Positions 1 through 12,300 of a stretch of 64,000 bases of DNA are shown piece after piece. A program made the translations under genes and the position numbers. The DNA lies in assembly GCA_013180625.2 (NCBI GenBank), contig SNVD02015884.1:1054001-1118000 (forward strand), given 5' to 3'. The notes below the pieces were generated by a model. It saw only the letters and a program-made list of their open reading frames with translations. It had not been told where the DNA came from and did not search any database. The stretch's first letter is position 1. Each line of letters starts with the position of its first letter. Origin of the DNA: Boswellia sacra (Eukaryota > Streptophyta > Magnoliopsida > Sapindales > Burseraceae).

Positions 1-249
1 ATTGTACATCATTTTTTTCTTTCATATTTTTTTTCTCTACCCATTCAAATTTAATGCATTTGCAATTTTTTCCAATTTATAAAGCTTAAATATTGGTAAA
101 TAGGGATTCATATTTAATTCGTACTTATAGATGAAGAAAGTTTGTTACAATAGCTTCTATTAGAAAACAGGACAAATAAGTGATATTTAAAGGAGCGACA
201 AACATGCTATTTACAGACAATTAACAAATAATAAGATTACTAAAATAAA
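1..249. other. 3' flank of TNL-1
   Basis: AT-rich, no gene seen. It matches the 3' flank of TNL-3 from about 33800 onward, so the segmental duplication reaches the window edge. Confidence 0.75.
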
Positions 250-783
250 TTAATAAAAAAAGACAGACTTAGTTACCTTGCACAACATAGCACTCGAGTA
301 TGGTGGATGCCGGCAGCCGTACACAAAATGAACCCCACACATTTTAATCTTGAAATCACAAAAAAAACAATCAACATTGAAGCTGATATACAAAGAAATA
401 TTATTCTTTTCTGTATATTCCTCATTATCTTTTGAGCCGCCAATATACTTCTCTGGCATATAAACGAAGTCCATGTACACATAACTTGAGCTATCATGAT
501 AGGCCTTCTTAGGCCAACAACAATACAACATACAATACATGGTGCATATATCAGCTTCAGTCTTCTTAACACTGACTGTGATACGAGCAGACGAAAATGG
601 ATCAGAAAATTTCCCCTTTCTAACTTCCACAACAACGCACATATTAAAACCAAGAACGTTTTCTCTAGTCAAATCTTTTTCAATATTCTGACGCAAGCAA
701 GACCCATCATCCTTAAAGTCAAACCACTCTGGAATTTCATTTCCAGGGTAACAGACTCTATTAAAAATTTTTCGACCAGATTC
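250..783 (-). CDS. TNL-1 exon 5, C-JID post-LRR domain
   Basis: Follows a TAG acceptor and runs 177 residues to the stop (residues 807-983). It contains CYPGNEIPEWF near its start, the hallmark of the C-terminal jelly-roll domain that helps TNLs bind effectors, and ends CGVHFVYGCRHPPYSS...FFY. It is intact here, splice-compromised in TNL-3 and truncated in TNL-4b. Confidence 0.9.
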   Translation of the reverse strand, partial: ESGRKIFNRVCYPGNEIPEWFDFKDDGSCLRQNIEKDLTRENVLGFNMCVVVEVRKGKFSDPFSSARITVSVKKTEADICTMYCMLYCCWPKKAYHDSSSYVYMDFVYMPEKYIGGSKDNEEYTEKNNISLYISFNVDCFFCDFKIKMCGVHFVYGCRHPPYSSAMLCKVTKSVFFY

Positions 784-3700
784 CTACATCAATAGATATC
801 ATCTGTCACTAGTAACATAATTTTAATATTATATACAAATTAAAAAAATTAATAAAATAAAAGAACTAAGTCATATAAAAGGAAAGAGGGGTGGAAGAGA
901 GACCTTGTGAAGACTTTTTGATAAATTGACGTTGAAACAGTTGTCAAGATATATTCTTTGTGGCCTCATCATAGGCAATACTTGCAATGGTAACTCTGTA
1001 TCTAATATTGATTCCAATGATGAGCAATAACGTGCATCCACCTCTATACCTCTTGGAAGTTGTGACAAAGAAATAAGCCTCTCACAGTGGAGTATAGAGA
1101 GATATTCAAGATATTTACACTTACAAATACTGCCTGAGAGACTCTCAAGCCTCGAACAAAATGAAAGATCCAATCTAACTAGTCTTGATTGATCTTCAAT
1201 GAAGGGTGATTCTATTATTGAAGTTCCACCTAAATTTAACTTTTCCACTTTATTTGAGATCCTTGCAGCCACCTTGAGGTTTCTACAATAACTGAGATCA
1301 ATAGATTTTGATGGAATGTTGTCCGGAAGAATCTTAAGGCTTCTACAAAAGCTTAGATTCAACTCCTGAAGATCTACGGCTTTGGACAAATCTGGAATCT
1401 TTTTTAGGCGTATAGATCCAGAAAGATCAATATGTCTCAGATTTACAAGATCCTATGAGGAAGAAAAGAAACATTAACATCTCTAATAGTTATAATTTGC
1501 AACATAAAGATAGTCATATAAGTATTAAGATATATTTACTTGGACTCCATGCCAAAGTAGTTCAACATTGCTGTCGGGCATATGAAGCAAAACAAGATTC
1601 TCCACTTGAAAATTTAATGGCAATGACCCAAATGGGTAGTGTTCCCAACTAAAGACCTTAGTGGAAAAAGATTCAAGTTCTTCGAAACCATGCAACTTAC
1701 TTTGATATTTGTGCCCGAAATAATTATATACAGTGCCATATACTATGAAGAACCTTAGCTTACGCATTTTCGAAAAACAGCGGGGATTTAAATCTATATC
1801 GTTTATTTTAGATCCATCCAAGCATATGCCTTGTATTTCTTCTCCCCCCTAAAATTAACAAAAGATAATAAGTTAGCATCAGACATTTAAAAGCTTAAAT
1901 TAATAAAGTTTAAAATTAAAATACTCTAAAAAAGATGTTTATTTATTCATATATTTTCTTTAAATCCTATTTCTTTTCATAATATTTAAATATAATACAC
2001 CTAGCAGATCTACATAACCTCTCTTTTCTCCTAACCTAATGCACAATCCCTTTTTACCAATATCCTATAACGTGCAACATTTGATTAACTAGCTGTGTAG
2101 GGTCTATCAAATTTTTAGCCTATTAGGTCAAATTCATTGACTATGACTTTCTAAAATTAATAAGACTATCAATTAAAATTTTAATTAATATATTTCTAGT
2201 TAAAAACTCAGTTGAATATATACAATTCAATACTCTAAATAAGAATATCAAGACGACAAAAATAAATAAATACTAAAAATTTAAATAAGTAACAATCGAC
2301 AATTGATAAGCTAATTGGAACAATTGACAATTTATTTACCCTCACCGGATTTAGAAAATTCTGTAAATTTCCCTCAAGTTTGAATTTAACATAACAAACC
2401 CCTTTAATCTTTTTTTTTAAATAATAATAATTTGAATTTCCAATCCTTTATGAGCCACTATCCTTGACATGTTGTCACTTGTCAACTAATATCATAATAT
2501 ATTTTTAATTTGCAAATGTCCCATGTTGATTATACTTAGAGGTATCACAGTGTTGAACATTTAAATTACAATAACCTAACGCTCTAACTCTTTATAAAGT
2601 ATATCCAAATACTTATAATTCAAAAATATTTTCCAAAGAATAAACTATATATCAATTATTAATGTAAAATATTTTACCTATATTAATTAAACGATATAAA
2701 TAAATTTGAACTAGCTTGACTATTTTATGTACTTTTTGAAGTGAATAATTATTTTTCTTTTGTACTCTTTAAGTACCCGATTTTTCAATATAAGAAAATA
2801 TATAAACATGTGTACATAGGGTCAGGCTATTGTAACTTCATTTTTTTGACATAAATTCAAACACCGTGTCGTAGCCTTTGATTTGCTAAAATCCGAGGGT
2901 GGGAATCAGATGTACCAATTACTCTAGAGAACAATTGATTACGCATCTTCCAAAAAGCAAGAGGATCTAATTTCATGTCATTTGTTTTAGATATATCCAA
3001 ACATATATATCCTTTGTATTTCTTTTTTCCCCTAAGATTAACAAAAGACATTAAGTTAGCAACACACATTTAAAAGCTTAAATTACCTATTAATGGAAAA
3101 TACTCTCTCATATGTTTATTTATTTTTATTATCGGTTAAACCAAATTTCTTTTCATAATATTTAAATACAAGACATGTCTCAGATCTTCATAACCTAATA
3201 TTTTAATGATATTCCGTTAAGCTAATTCATAATCCCATTTGGTAAAAATATTCTATAACGTAACATTTTACTAACTACTGATCTAATTTAGAATTTATTG
3301 ATTAAAAATTAAAGCCTATTAGGTGAATTCATTGATTAGGACTTTTTAAAATAAAAAATCAATTAAATTTTTTTAAAATTTGTAATAAATATTTTTTTAT
3401 TTAAAGCTAATTTAAATAAATTACAATTGAATACATTAAATAAGAACATCAAGACAAAAAAAATAAATTAATACTACAAATTCAAATACGTAATAATAGA
3501 CAATTGAAAACAAAAAAATACATAAGTAACAATAGAAATTAAAAATTAAAGATGAGTATGTCAAAATAGAACATAATAATTAATATATAAGTCTGGCTAT
3601 TGCAACTTAATTCTTTTACCTAATATTTACACTTCTTTATGACCATCTTTCCATTGCTACCAATAGTTGTGAAAGAGAACTTAAGTGTGACTGTTTTTAA

Positions 3701-6193
3701 TCTTGACGACTTTACAATTACTAGACTGTGATGAATGGATGATTAGAAAGAAATGTTAATCTTTTAAGTTAATAAAAAAAACTTATACTAGCTTAACCTA
3801 TATGATATAAGCCTTTTTGTTATAATATGCTTTGTCTAGATCTTCAAGATAACACTATTATTTCTAATACAATCTTAAGGATGATATTGATATAAATATA
3901 ATTGATGAGGAGAAAAAAAACAATTGATGAGAAAAAAAAATTGTTTAAAAGAAAATATATAAATATAGAAGTTTAACTTTAAAAAGATTGAGAATCATTG
4001 CCCCATAGCTGGTTGTTCTAGCTAGATCTCATATATGTGAAATTTAAAATGGATATGTTTTTGTCTCTTACCATGTTTCTTCTAAAGACATTGCGAATAT
4101 CCTCATGAAGCCACAATCGACTGCGTTTTCCCAGATTATCAGATTCATTTCTAACAATCTCTCTGCCCATTTCTTGCAACAAGTCATGCATTGTTATCCA
4201 GTTTTCGTCTATAGATATGAGACACTTTTCATTGAGACGAGTTATTCCAATCTTTGCATCGAAGCCACTGGCATCTAAGGTGTTTGTTACAAAGGAAGTC
4301 TTCTTGTCTTTAAAGAAACATGCAATATCTAGAAAGATATGTTTCTCTTCGCTATCTAATCCATCGTAACTAATTTTTAACACCTCTTGGATAACTTTAT
4401 CAAGGGATTTTTCTAGCTTCTTTATTTTACTTTTCCAATCATTCTCTGATTTGCCTTCTAGGAAACGACCTAAAACTTTTAGAGCTAATGGAAGTCCTTT
4501 AGCATATGCTAAAACTTCATTTGATAGCTCCTCAAAAGATTTAGGTGGGCAGATTTCTCTAAAGGCACACTTACAAAAAAGTTGAAGAGCATCACCATGA
4601 CGTAGTCCCTTAACCTCGTAAATATTAGAGTCATCCACTTCACAATTTGTCAACACCTGTTTATCCCTTGTTGTTATAATAATTTGACTTCCCAAGTCCA
4701 GATTATTAAAACCTCCAATCAACTTTTCTATTTGTTCAAACTCAGTCACGTCGTCAAAAATTATGTGAACCTTCTTACTGCCAAGCATTTCTATTGTGTG
4801 GAATCCGTCTCCGAATATTGCACGAAGAACTTTGTCTTGCAACTGGGTTAGACTTCGTTCTTTCTCCCATTCTTCTCTAACATTTGCAATGAAGTAAGAG
4901 GCATCAAATTGGTGCCTAATTTGATTGAATACAGCACGAGCAATGGTTGTCTTTCCGATACCACCGATGCCCCAAATTCCTATAATATGCACCCTGTTCG
5001 ACCCAATTTGCAATAAAGATTTAACTTCTTCTATGCTAAATTGTGCTCCAACCAAGTCCTTCTCATAACTTGAAGACTCTTTTTTTAGTTTAGGCAAAAT
5101 ATCATCGACAATACTCTTTATATATTCATTTTCAGTCCTTACAAGTAGGGGGGAAAAAACAATGCAAACAATCATTTGTTAGTATAAATAAGAGATGGAA
5201 ACAACATAATTGTCAGCCTAGTAGCTAATAAATATTACAAAGATGTTACTAATAAACGAGGCTGTTTACACCCAAATTTATACATAATGAAACAGATGTT
5301 GGTTCTGATATGAATAATGATACTCTTCCTAAATCATGCGCCAAATTTTATATCGAAATGATATTTATTCAATTGATGATTGAGAAGTGGAGTAATATAT
5401 GATTTGGTAAGTTTATAATTATGCTGAGTTATTAAGGATACATAATTTTAGGATAAATTTTGAGATATGTATCAATACCTTTTCACATTCATAAATTTCA
5501 GGCATCAATTATTAAGAAATGAAAAGACCATACTCTATCCAAGACAAGATTAATGAAAAGATCTTGTTGAATAATTATTATTTCTGTATGTAATAATATT
5601 CTTCTTAAATTGTTATTGCATTGTCTGGAAGGACGTAAGTTACTTTTAATTTTGCAGAGAGTAAAGCGTTATGAGAATTATAGGAGAATCAGAACTTACT
5701 TTTTGTCATCTATGTGGTATCCAGATAGATTGGCTGCTTCCTCCAAAGCAGCCTTCCACCCCTGCAGCTGATCTGATCCCTCTGTAAAACGTTCCTGGAT
5801 TCTCTTAAAAGCATCCCCAAACTCGCCCTGCTGTTTCTTTACATCTGATGGAAGTACGCGATAGAAAACCGGTATTGCAATCTGTCCGTTGGTTCTCCTG
5901 CAATCAAGGATCTGTTCAAGTTCTTGGAGGCACCAACTAGAGTTTGCATAATTTTTTGAGAAAATGATCAGCAAAATCTTTGATTCTTTAATTGTATTCA
6001 AAAGAGAGGGTGAAATTTTATCTCCTCTGGGAAGCTTGTCATCAATGAAAGTTCTAATCTTTTTCCCATCCAAAGCTCCATAGAGGTGACTAGTAAAATT
6101 GTTGCGGGTGTCTTCGCCTCTGAAACTAAGGAAAACATCATACTTCGTGACTCGAGGAGTGGGTGCAGAAGAAGAAGAAGAAGCCATGAACAT
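250..6193 (-). CDS. TNL-1: intact TIR-NBS-LRR disease-resistance protein (983 aa, 5 exons)
   Basis: Exons at 5700-6193, 4072-5137, 1540-1848, 904-1452 and 250-783 have GT/AG borders and join in frame to 983 codons plus stop. TIR (about residues 16-160) carries YDVFLSFRGEDTR and the presumed NADase glutamate E91 in WCLQELEQIL. The NB-ARC has a P-loop at 218-229 (K227), kinase-2 HIIFDDV, RNBS-B IIITTRD, GLPLAL and MHD at 481-483. LRRs fill exons 3-4. Exon 5 has the post-LRR C-JID motif CYPGNEIPEWF. This is the canonical layout of an intracellular receptor that senses pathogen effectors and signals through the TIR NADase with EDS1. The start is M at 6193; a second ATG two codons in precedes a serine run. 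Its LRR block is 57 residues shorter than TNL-3's. The domain calls are secure; the recognised effector is unknown. Confidence 0.93.
904..1848 (-). CDS. TNL-1 exons 3-4, LRR domain
   Basis: Exon 3 (1540-1848) starts GGEEIQGICLD and ends WHGVQ before GTAAAT. It is the conserved NBS-LRR linker plus first LRRs (residues 521-623). Exon 4 (904-1452) starts DLVNLRHIDLS and ends LHK before GTCTCTC (residues 624-806), with about six plant LRRs of the LxxLxLxxC type. An 87-nt intron separates them. Intron 3, between exons 2 and 3, is 2.2 kb and contains a relic copy of exon 3. Confidence 0.9.
1849..4071 (-). other. Intron 3 of TNL-1
   Basis: About 2.2 kb, very AT-rich, with no open frame beyond the relic exon. 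The same intron occurs in TNL-3 (35794-37975) and in part in TNL-4b, showing that it predates the duplications. Confidence 0.8.
2857..3031 (-). pseudogene. Relic second copy of LRR exon 3 inside intron 3 of TNL-1
   Basis: After an acceptor-like CTTAG the sequence reads RGKKKYKGYICLDISK then LDPLAFWKMRN. This aligns with the real exon 3 start (GGEEIQGICLD...FSKMRKLRF). It then loses similarity with no LRR following. Equivalent relics sit in intron 3 of TNL-3 and TNL-4b. Including it would change the frame, so it is probably skipped. Confidence 0.7.
4072..5137 (-). CDS. TNL-1 exon 2, NB-ARC domain
   Basis: Begins after the acceptor CTTGTAAG and ends RRNM before GTAAGAG. It holds every NB-ARC motif in order with no frame break. 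Against TNL-3 exon 2 there are scattered substitutions, for example GLDSEEKHIF against GLDSEEKDIF, and MHDLLQEMG against MHDLVQEMG, in contrast to the identical TIR exons. Confidence 0.92.
5700..6193 (-). CDS. TNL-1 exon 1, TIR domain
   Basis: Encodes the whole TIR domain and ends ...HIDDKK at a GTAAGT donor, phase 2. It is identical at nucleotide level to TNL-3 exon 1. The stop seen when reading on lies inside the donor (AAG TAA), so an unspliced transcript would give a TIR-only protein of 165 residues. Confidence 0.93.
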
Positions 6194-6569
6194 CCACTGA
6201 TGATGAGAGGCTTTCGGATAAGCAAAGTTAATCTACAAAACAAAACCAACAGTAGTGGACAAAATATGTAGGAATATCTTCATTTCACAAAACTAGACCT
6301 CTATTACAAAAATAAATGGAAATGAGAGGAAACATGAATAAGCAATAAATTAGCTAACCAGATTTCAGCCTGACAACAGCTGATGGTGATGACCACCCAG
6401 ATCAGGCACTTGGCTGACGACAAACTGAAAATCGACGCCGGTTTTGAGACTCTTCAGATCAGTAGACACAGAGTACTAGACCAAATAAACCCTTACAAAC
6501 ATATAAAAAATCGTGAGAGTATCAAGTCTGAAAGTCTTCGGCTTCCAAAGCCTCATTAGCACGTCAGTC

Positions 6570-6575
6570 AGTCAA
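6570..6575 (-). promoter_or_regulatory. W-box (TTGACT) upstream of TNL-1
   Basis: AGTCAA on the plus strand reads TTGACT toward the gene, about 380 bases upstream of the start codon. WRKY factors bind TTGAC[C/T]. The same site and context recur upstream of TNL-3 and the TIR-only unit. Function is inferred. Confidence 0.35.
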
Positions 6576-8214
6576 CTTTACCAAGAGGACCCGAAAAGGA
6601 AAAGGCATGTTGTTCTTTCCTGGAAGTTTCGTTGCTGTCTCGGGGAAAGAAAATAAACACGTAGCCCTGTCTATTCTACCTAAAAGGTGCCGCATGCTAA
6701 AGGTGGCTCGAATAAATAGTGAAAGATGATGCCCAAATAGTGAAAAGTGGTAACTTGCAATGACAAAAGTGCCCAAATAGTCACCTAGTCAAAATTATCA
6801 AGCAACTTTGACGCTCCATACTCCAAGAAATAATCTTGTTCCACCGAAAGATTTTTTGGCTTGACATGCATCCCTCGAGTCTAAACAACGGTGCATCGCA
6901 ATGCTTCTCAACGCTATTCCTCTGTAGATAGCTTGGCGAGAGTTTCTGAGTAACAGTGTGAGATTATTGGGTGTAATTGTGTTTTGGGTTTGAGTGAGTA
7001 TGGTAGATTATTGGGTGTAATTGAGGATTTCGGTTTATGAGAAAATTCTTCAATTTTGTATGCTGCATTTTGTTAATAAAATTTTTCTTTTATTTTGGTT
7101 GTAGACTAAAAGCACCACATAAATTATTATTGTGTGCTTTCTTTTGTTATTTTTATTGTTTTTTCTACTAACCTTTAATAACACCACTACCCCCATTGTT
7201 CCGATAATTAATGTTATGACCCCAGTTTAGAGTCCAACATTTGATAATTGAATCTGTCAACTGATTCAAATCTCACTCACGTTGACTATCCCATTTGCTC
7301 TTATCGTCTATGTTCATGTCTTATAAAAATTATGTCTATCACAAGTAGACAGTCTTAGAGTTTCTTTAATTGCAAATAAAGATAGAGGCGAACCTATGTT
7401 CTGACTAGAGGGCTCAAGGGCCCACGAAAAAGTGAAAATTTTGTTTTACATATTAAGTTTCAGGGATTACAAAAATATCTTTATAAAAAGTGCCTAATTT
7501 TAACAAATATACCCCCAAATTCTTAGGTTGACCCTTAAATTTAAGTAATGTTTTTATTAAATCTTGTTAGAGTTACATTATTAAGTGAGTTTATCCATGT
7601 GCATTCGTTTTATATTGTTGTATTATTGAAATTTCATGATATATGTACTCACATAATTTATTTGATATATATTTAGAATATATAATCATAGTGGATTTGA
7701 AAGACGATTTGTAACATATATAAATTTTATATATATATTCTTTGAACTCAGTTTGTCATTAATATGTTAATTTACATAAAATCTTAAATTTAGAATATCA
7801 AAATCTAAATATTAAATATATTTAACTCTCATATAAAGTATTGGAACAATATTATTTAAAACATAGTAATTTAATTACAATCAACTTATACATATGTTGG
7901 AAAAAAATTTCTTAAATAGATTTATATATTCAAAAATAAAATAATTATCTAAATTTTAATTTATTTAAAAATTATTTTAAAAATAATTAAATCTTAATTA
8001 TTATAATTAACTATTTATATTTATTTTAATTCTCAACTATATGCGTCCCTTAAGGGAAATTTCTAGATCAGCTCTTGTAAAAGTATCTAGTCAATATCAG
8101 TCTTTGAATCACATATTTAAAGACTGAAAATTTTTTAAAATTTAAATTTTAAAAAAAAAATCTCATTCACAAACGATAAAAGATGTCCGGTCAATATCAG
8201 CCTCGCAATTCTAG

Positions 8215-8450
8215 GTAAAGCTGGCTTGAAGGAACAGAAGAATTCTTTCCAGTTACCTTCATGAAGGTGTAATCACGCATGAATCCGATGTACGAGTGTT
8301 GCTCTGGACTTCTTACTTTCGCCTGAAAACCAAGAGCCCTGCATCGTGGCTGTTGTATTTTTGTTCCAGGACTCTGTGTTGTTATATCGTCTTTATATTT
8401 TAATCATGTATGACATGTTGCTTAATATGCATTGTTGTGTGACCTAAGTT
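8215..8450 (+). repeat. Dispersed repeat, copy 1
   Basis: The stretch from AGGTAAAGCTGGCTTGAAGG to about 8330 is the reverse complement of about 23540-23660. The following part (atgtatgacatgttgcttaa) matches about 16240-16290. The family is not recognised and no full open frame exists. Confidence 0.55.
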
Positions 8451-8942
8451 TGGGAAAAGACAACGAAAAATGTAACATTTTAGATTTTTAATGGCAAATC
8501 ACAAGCACAAGCAACACCGTATTACGAAAATTAAATGGAAAAAGTAATTTCAGACAACCGTTGCTCATCACTTATTTTGTTTCTGAAACTCAATGCTGAT
8601 GTAGATCAAACAGTGAGTTCAACGCCGCAACATGAAACCAGCGCTGCCGCGCCAAAACATGGGGCTGGAGAGCTGAGGTGAGCACCAGTGATGAACGTGA
8701 ATTTTTCGTAATTGTTGCTTGATTGGTTTTCTTTCCTGGTTCTTCCCTGTCCTCGTTTATTGAGACTAACTATTCTTTCCTGGTTTGTTGCTATGTTCTT
8801 CTTTCGTACTTGTTAATCTTTCCTAGTTTATTGTTGTAAGGTTTTAGTAATTATTGAATGAGAATTTCTGTTATGTTTTGTAGTTGCTTGTAATTCGTAT
8901 CGGATTGCGTAACTGTGAAGCCTAATAATTTGATAATCTTAC

Positions 8943-9306
8943 TGTTGGGGATGCAATGTAAACTCAGAACAGAGATTTGGAAGAAAATCTACTTGTATTA
9001 ACGGAGAAAATCAATATACAAGATTTATACAAAAACTCCCCTAAACTAATCCTGGAGCTCTCCTGGCTCTCTCACACTCTCAGAACTCTCTGGTTCTGAA
9101 ATCCTAACTCTCTCTGGAGTTTCTTTGATGCATTATTAAGGCAGAATTCGTCCCATATTTATAGGGAAATTCTGCATACAAATTCAAATCAAATTTGGCC
9201 ACTACCTTTGACTTTCAATATGGGAGATGTCTAACAAATTTGACTATTAATTTAATCACATGGGAGGGATTCTGGAAGGCTCATACTGTCATGCATGAGC
9301 TCATCA
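8943..9306 (-). repeat. 3' LTR of copia-1
   Basis: Same termini and length as the 5' LTR, with the TATA box at 9156-9163. About 13 substitutions against the other LTR, mostly transitions. Confidence 0.95.
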
Positions 9307-9353
9307 ATTCTCCCCCTCCATCCCATGTGAAAGGGGAGTAACAACAAAAGTAA

Positions 9354-12300
9354 TTAGACAGCTTCTAATCCAACTATGTCTCTGCATAGTTCTAGCTTGT
9401 CTCTGATGACCACTTTTGTTAACATGTCCGCTGGATTCTCCTTTGTATGAATCTTCACAAGCTTCAACAGTTGCTTGTCCATCACCTCGCGTATCCAATG
9501 ATAGCGAATGTCGATTTGCTTCGTTCAAGAATGGTACACTGAATTCTTGCTCAAATCCAGAGCACTTTGACTATCACAGTATACCTTATATTCCTTTTGC
9601 TCAATCCCAAGTTCTTGGAGAAACCGCTTCAACCACAACATTTCCTTTCCAGCTTCCGCTGCGGCAATGTATTCTGCCTCAGTCGTGGATAGCGCAACAC
9701 ACTTCTGTAGTCTTGACTACCATGACACAGCTCCACCTGCAAAAGTGTAAACAAAACCTGATATAGATTTCCTACTGTCAGGATCTCCGGTCATATCTGA
9801 ATCTGTATAGCCTTCCAAGATTGGATCAGCTCCCCTGTAACACAAGCATATCTTCGATATACCTTTAAGGTATCTGAGAATCCACTTGACTGCCTCCCAA
9901 TGTTCTTTCCCTGGGTTGGAAAGAAATCTGCTCACGACTCCTACCGCATGAGCAATATCTGACCTTGTACACACCATGGCATACATCAAACTTCCTACAG
10001 CAGAAGAATAGGGCACCGATGCCATGTCCTCTATCTCTTTGTTGGATGAGGGACATGATCTCTTGCTCAGCTTGAAATGGTTAGCCAGTGGTACACTAAC
10101 TGGCTTAGCACCATCCATGTTGAACCTTTGGATCACACGTTCAACATATTTCTCTTGAGACAGCCATAATTTCTTCTGTTTCCTATCTCGACGAATGTGC
10201 ATCCCCAAAATTTGCTGAGCTGGTCCCAAGTCCTTCATATCGAAGGTTTTTGAAAGTTCATTCTTCAGCTGCTTTATTTTTGTTGCATCTTTCCCGACGA
10301 TCAACATGTCGTCTACATATAACATGAGTGCAACAAAGTCTCCACGTGGAAGTTTCTGAAAGTAGACGCATTGGTCTGCAGCGGTTCTTTTGTACCCATG
10401 ACTCACCATGAAGGAGTCAAATTTCTTGTACCATTGTCTTGGTGCTTGTTTGAGGCCATATAAGCTTTTTTTGAGCTTACACACGAGGTTTTCTTTTCCT
10501 TGAACCTCGAATCCTTCTGGCTGCTCCATATAGATTTCTTCATGCAAGTCTCCATGAAGAAATGCTGTCTTCACATCCATCTGTTCAAGCTCCAAATCAA
10601 GTCTTGCGGTCAATCCGAGGATGACGCGGATTGAGGACATTTTTACCACCGGTGAGAATATTTCATCAAAGTCAATTCCTTTCTTCTGAAGGAACCCTTT
10701 TACCACCAATCGGGCTTTGTGCTTTATCACCTTTCCTGTTCCATCTTACTTGAGCTTGAATACCCACTTGTTCTTTAGTGCCTTCTTTCCATCTGGGAGC
10801 TCAACCAGTTCATAGGTTTTATTCTTCTCTAGAGAATTCATCTCATCTCGCATTGCATGCAGCCAACGTTCTTTGTCTGGATGAGATAAAGCTTCACGAA
10901 AGCTTTCTGGCTCCCCCTCATCAGTAAGCAGTGTATACTTTGATTCCGGATATCTCCTCGACGGAATCCTACCTCGCTCAGATCGTCGTAGCTGAGGTTC
11001 TTCATTTCAGGAGGTGTAGCAGCTTCTATAGGTGATTGTGGCTCCCCCGGCTCAACAATCTCTTCATTTTCCTCCTCCTGATCTGCTTCTGGAACTTCTT
11101 CTGGTACCTCATCATTTTCTGTAGCATTTGGTGTTGGGGTAGAATCTGCAACAATATCTGGGGCACTGCTAGTGGGATTTTTAGATATTATTATCTTTTC
11201 AGCGTCTTCATATGTTTGGTCTTCGTGGAATACGACATCTCTACTCCGGATGACTTTCTTTTCTTTGGGATCCCATAATCTATATCCGAATTCTTCATCT
11301 CCATAACCGATGAAGATACATGGAACAGTTCTTGCATCGAGCTTCTGTCTGAGCTCCTTGGATACATGTACAAAAGCTAAACAACCAAACACTTTTAAAT
11401 GATTGTAGGAGGGTTTTTTATTTGACCATACCTTTTCTGGAATCTCGAAGTTCAGTGGTGCCGATGGTGCTCTGTTGATTAAGTAACAGGCGGTGCGAAC
11501 TGCTTCCCCCCAGAATAGCTTGGGTAATTTAGCCAATCTGAGCATGCTTCTGACTCGTTCCATGATGGTTCGATTCATCCTCTCAGCCACTCCATTGTGT
11601 TGTGGTGTGCGTGGGACCGTTCTTTCATGTCGAATACCGTATTTTCTACAGTATGCATTGAACTCTCTGGAGGTATACTCGTCTCCGTTATCTGATCGAA
11701 GGCATTTTAATTCCTTACCCGTTTCATGTTCTACCATGGCGTGAAACTCCTTGAACTTCTCCAAAACTTCATCCTTCGTCCTGAGGAAATAAACCCACAC
11801 TTTCCGAGATGCATCATCAATAAAGGTCAAGAAATATCTTTTGCCGCCTAAGGACTCGACTTCGAGAGGTCCGCATACATCACTGTGTACTAGCTCCAAC
11901 AACTTTGATTTCTTCACTGATGAGGAGCTGAATGACACCCTCTGTTGTTTCCCGTACAAACAATAGTCGCAAGGATGAGACGCTACATCCTTGGAAACAG
12001 TGATCAGCTTCTTTTTCTAAAGGGTTGACAAACCCTTTTCACCCATGTGACCGAGCCTTTTATGCCATAAATCCAGAGGTACCATGTGCTCTGCTACATG
12101 AAGACTCTCTCCGTTTATCTTTACATGGGTCCTGTAAAGATTGTCACATAGTTTACCTCGAGCAACCACCATGACCCCTTTCAACATCTTCCATGTACCA
12201 TTGGTGAAGCAACTCTTATAGCCTTGCTGATCAAAGGCTTTTACCGAGAGCAAGTTGAGTCGAAGATCTGGCACATGACGAACGTCCTTCAAGGTTATTT

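Larger units (their letters stand above)
6194..8937. other. TNL-1 upstream flank and intergenic DNA
   Basis: 6194-6960 is the paralogous upstream region shared with TNL-3 and the TIR-only unit. 7380-8160 is AT-rich and shows no gene. 8215-8450 is a dispersed repeat also seen, inverted, near 23.5 kb. 8450-8937 has no recognisable gene and is interrupted by the copia insertion. Confidence 0.6.

Noticed and set aside
9416..9766. Plus-strand 116-aa open frame
   Set aside because: Antisense shadow of the copia-1 RNase H region.
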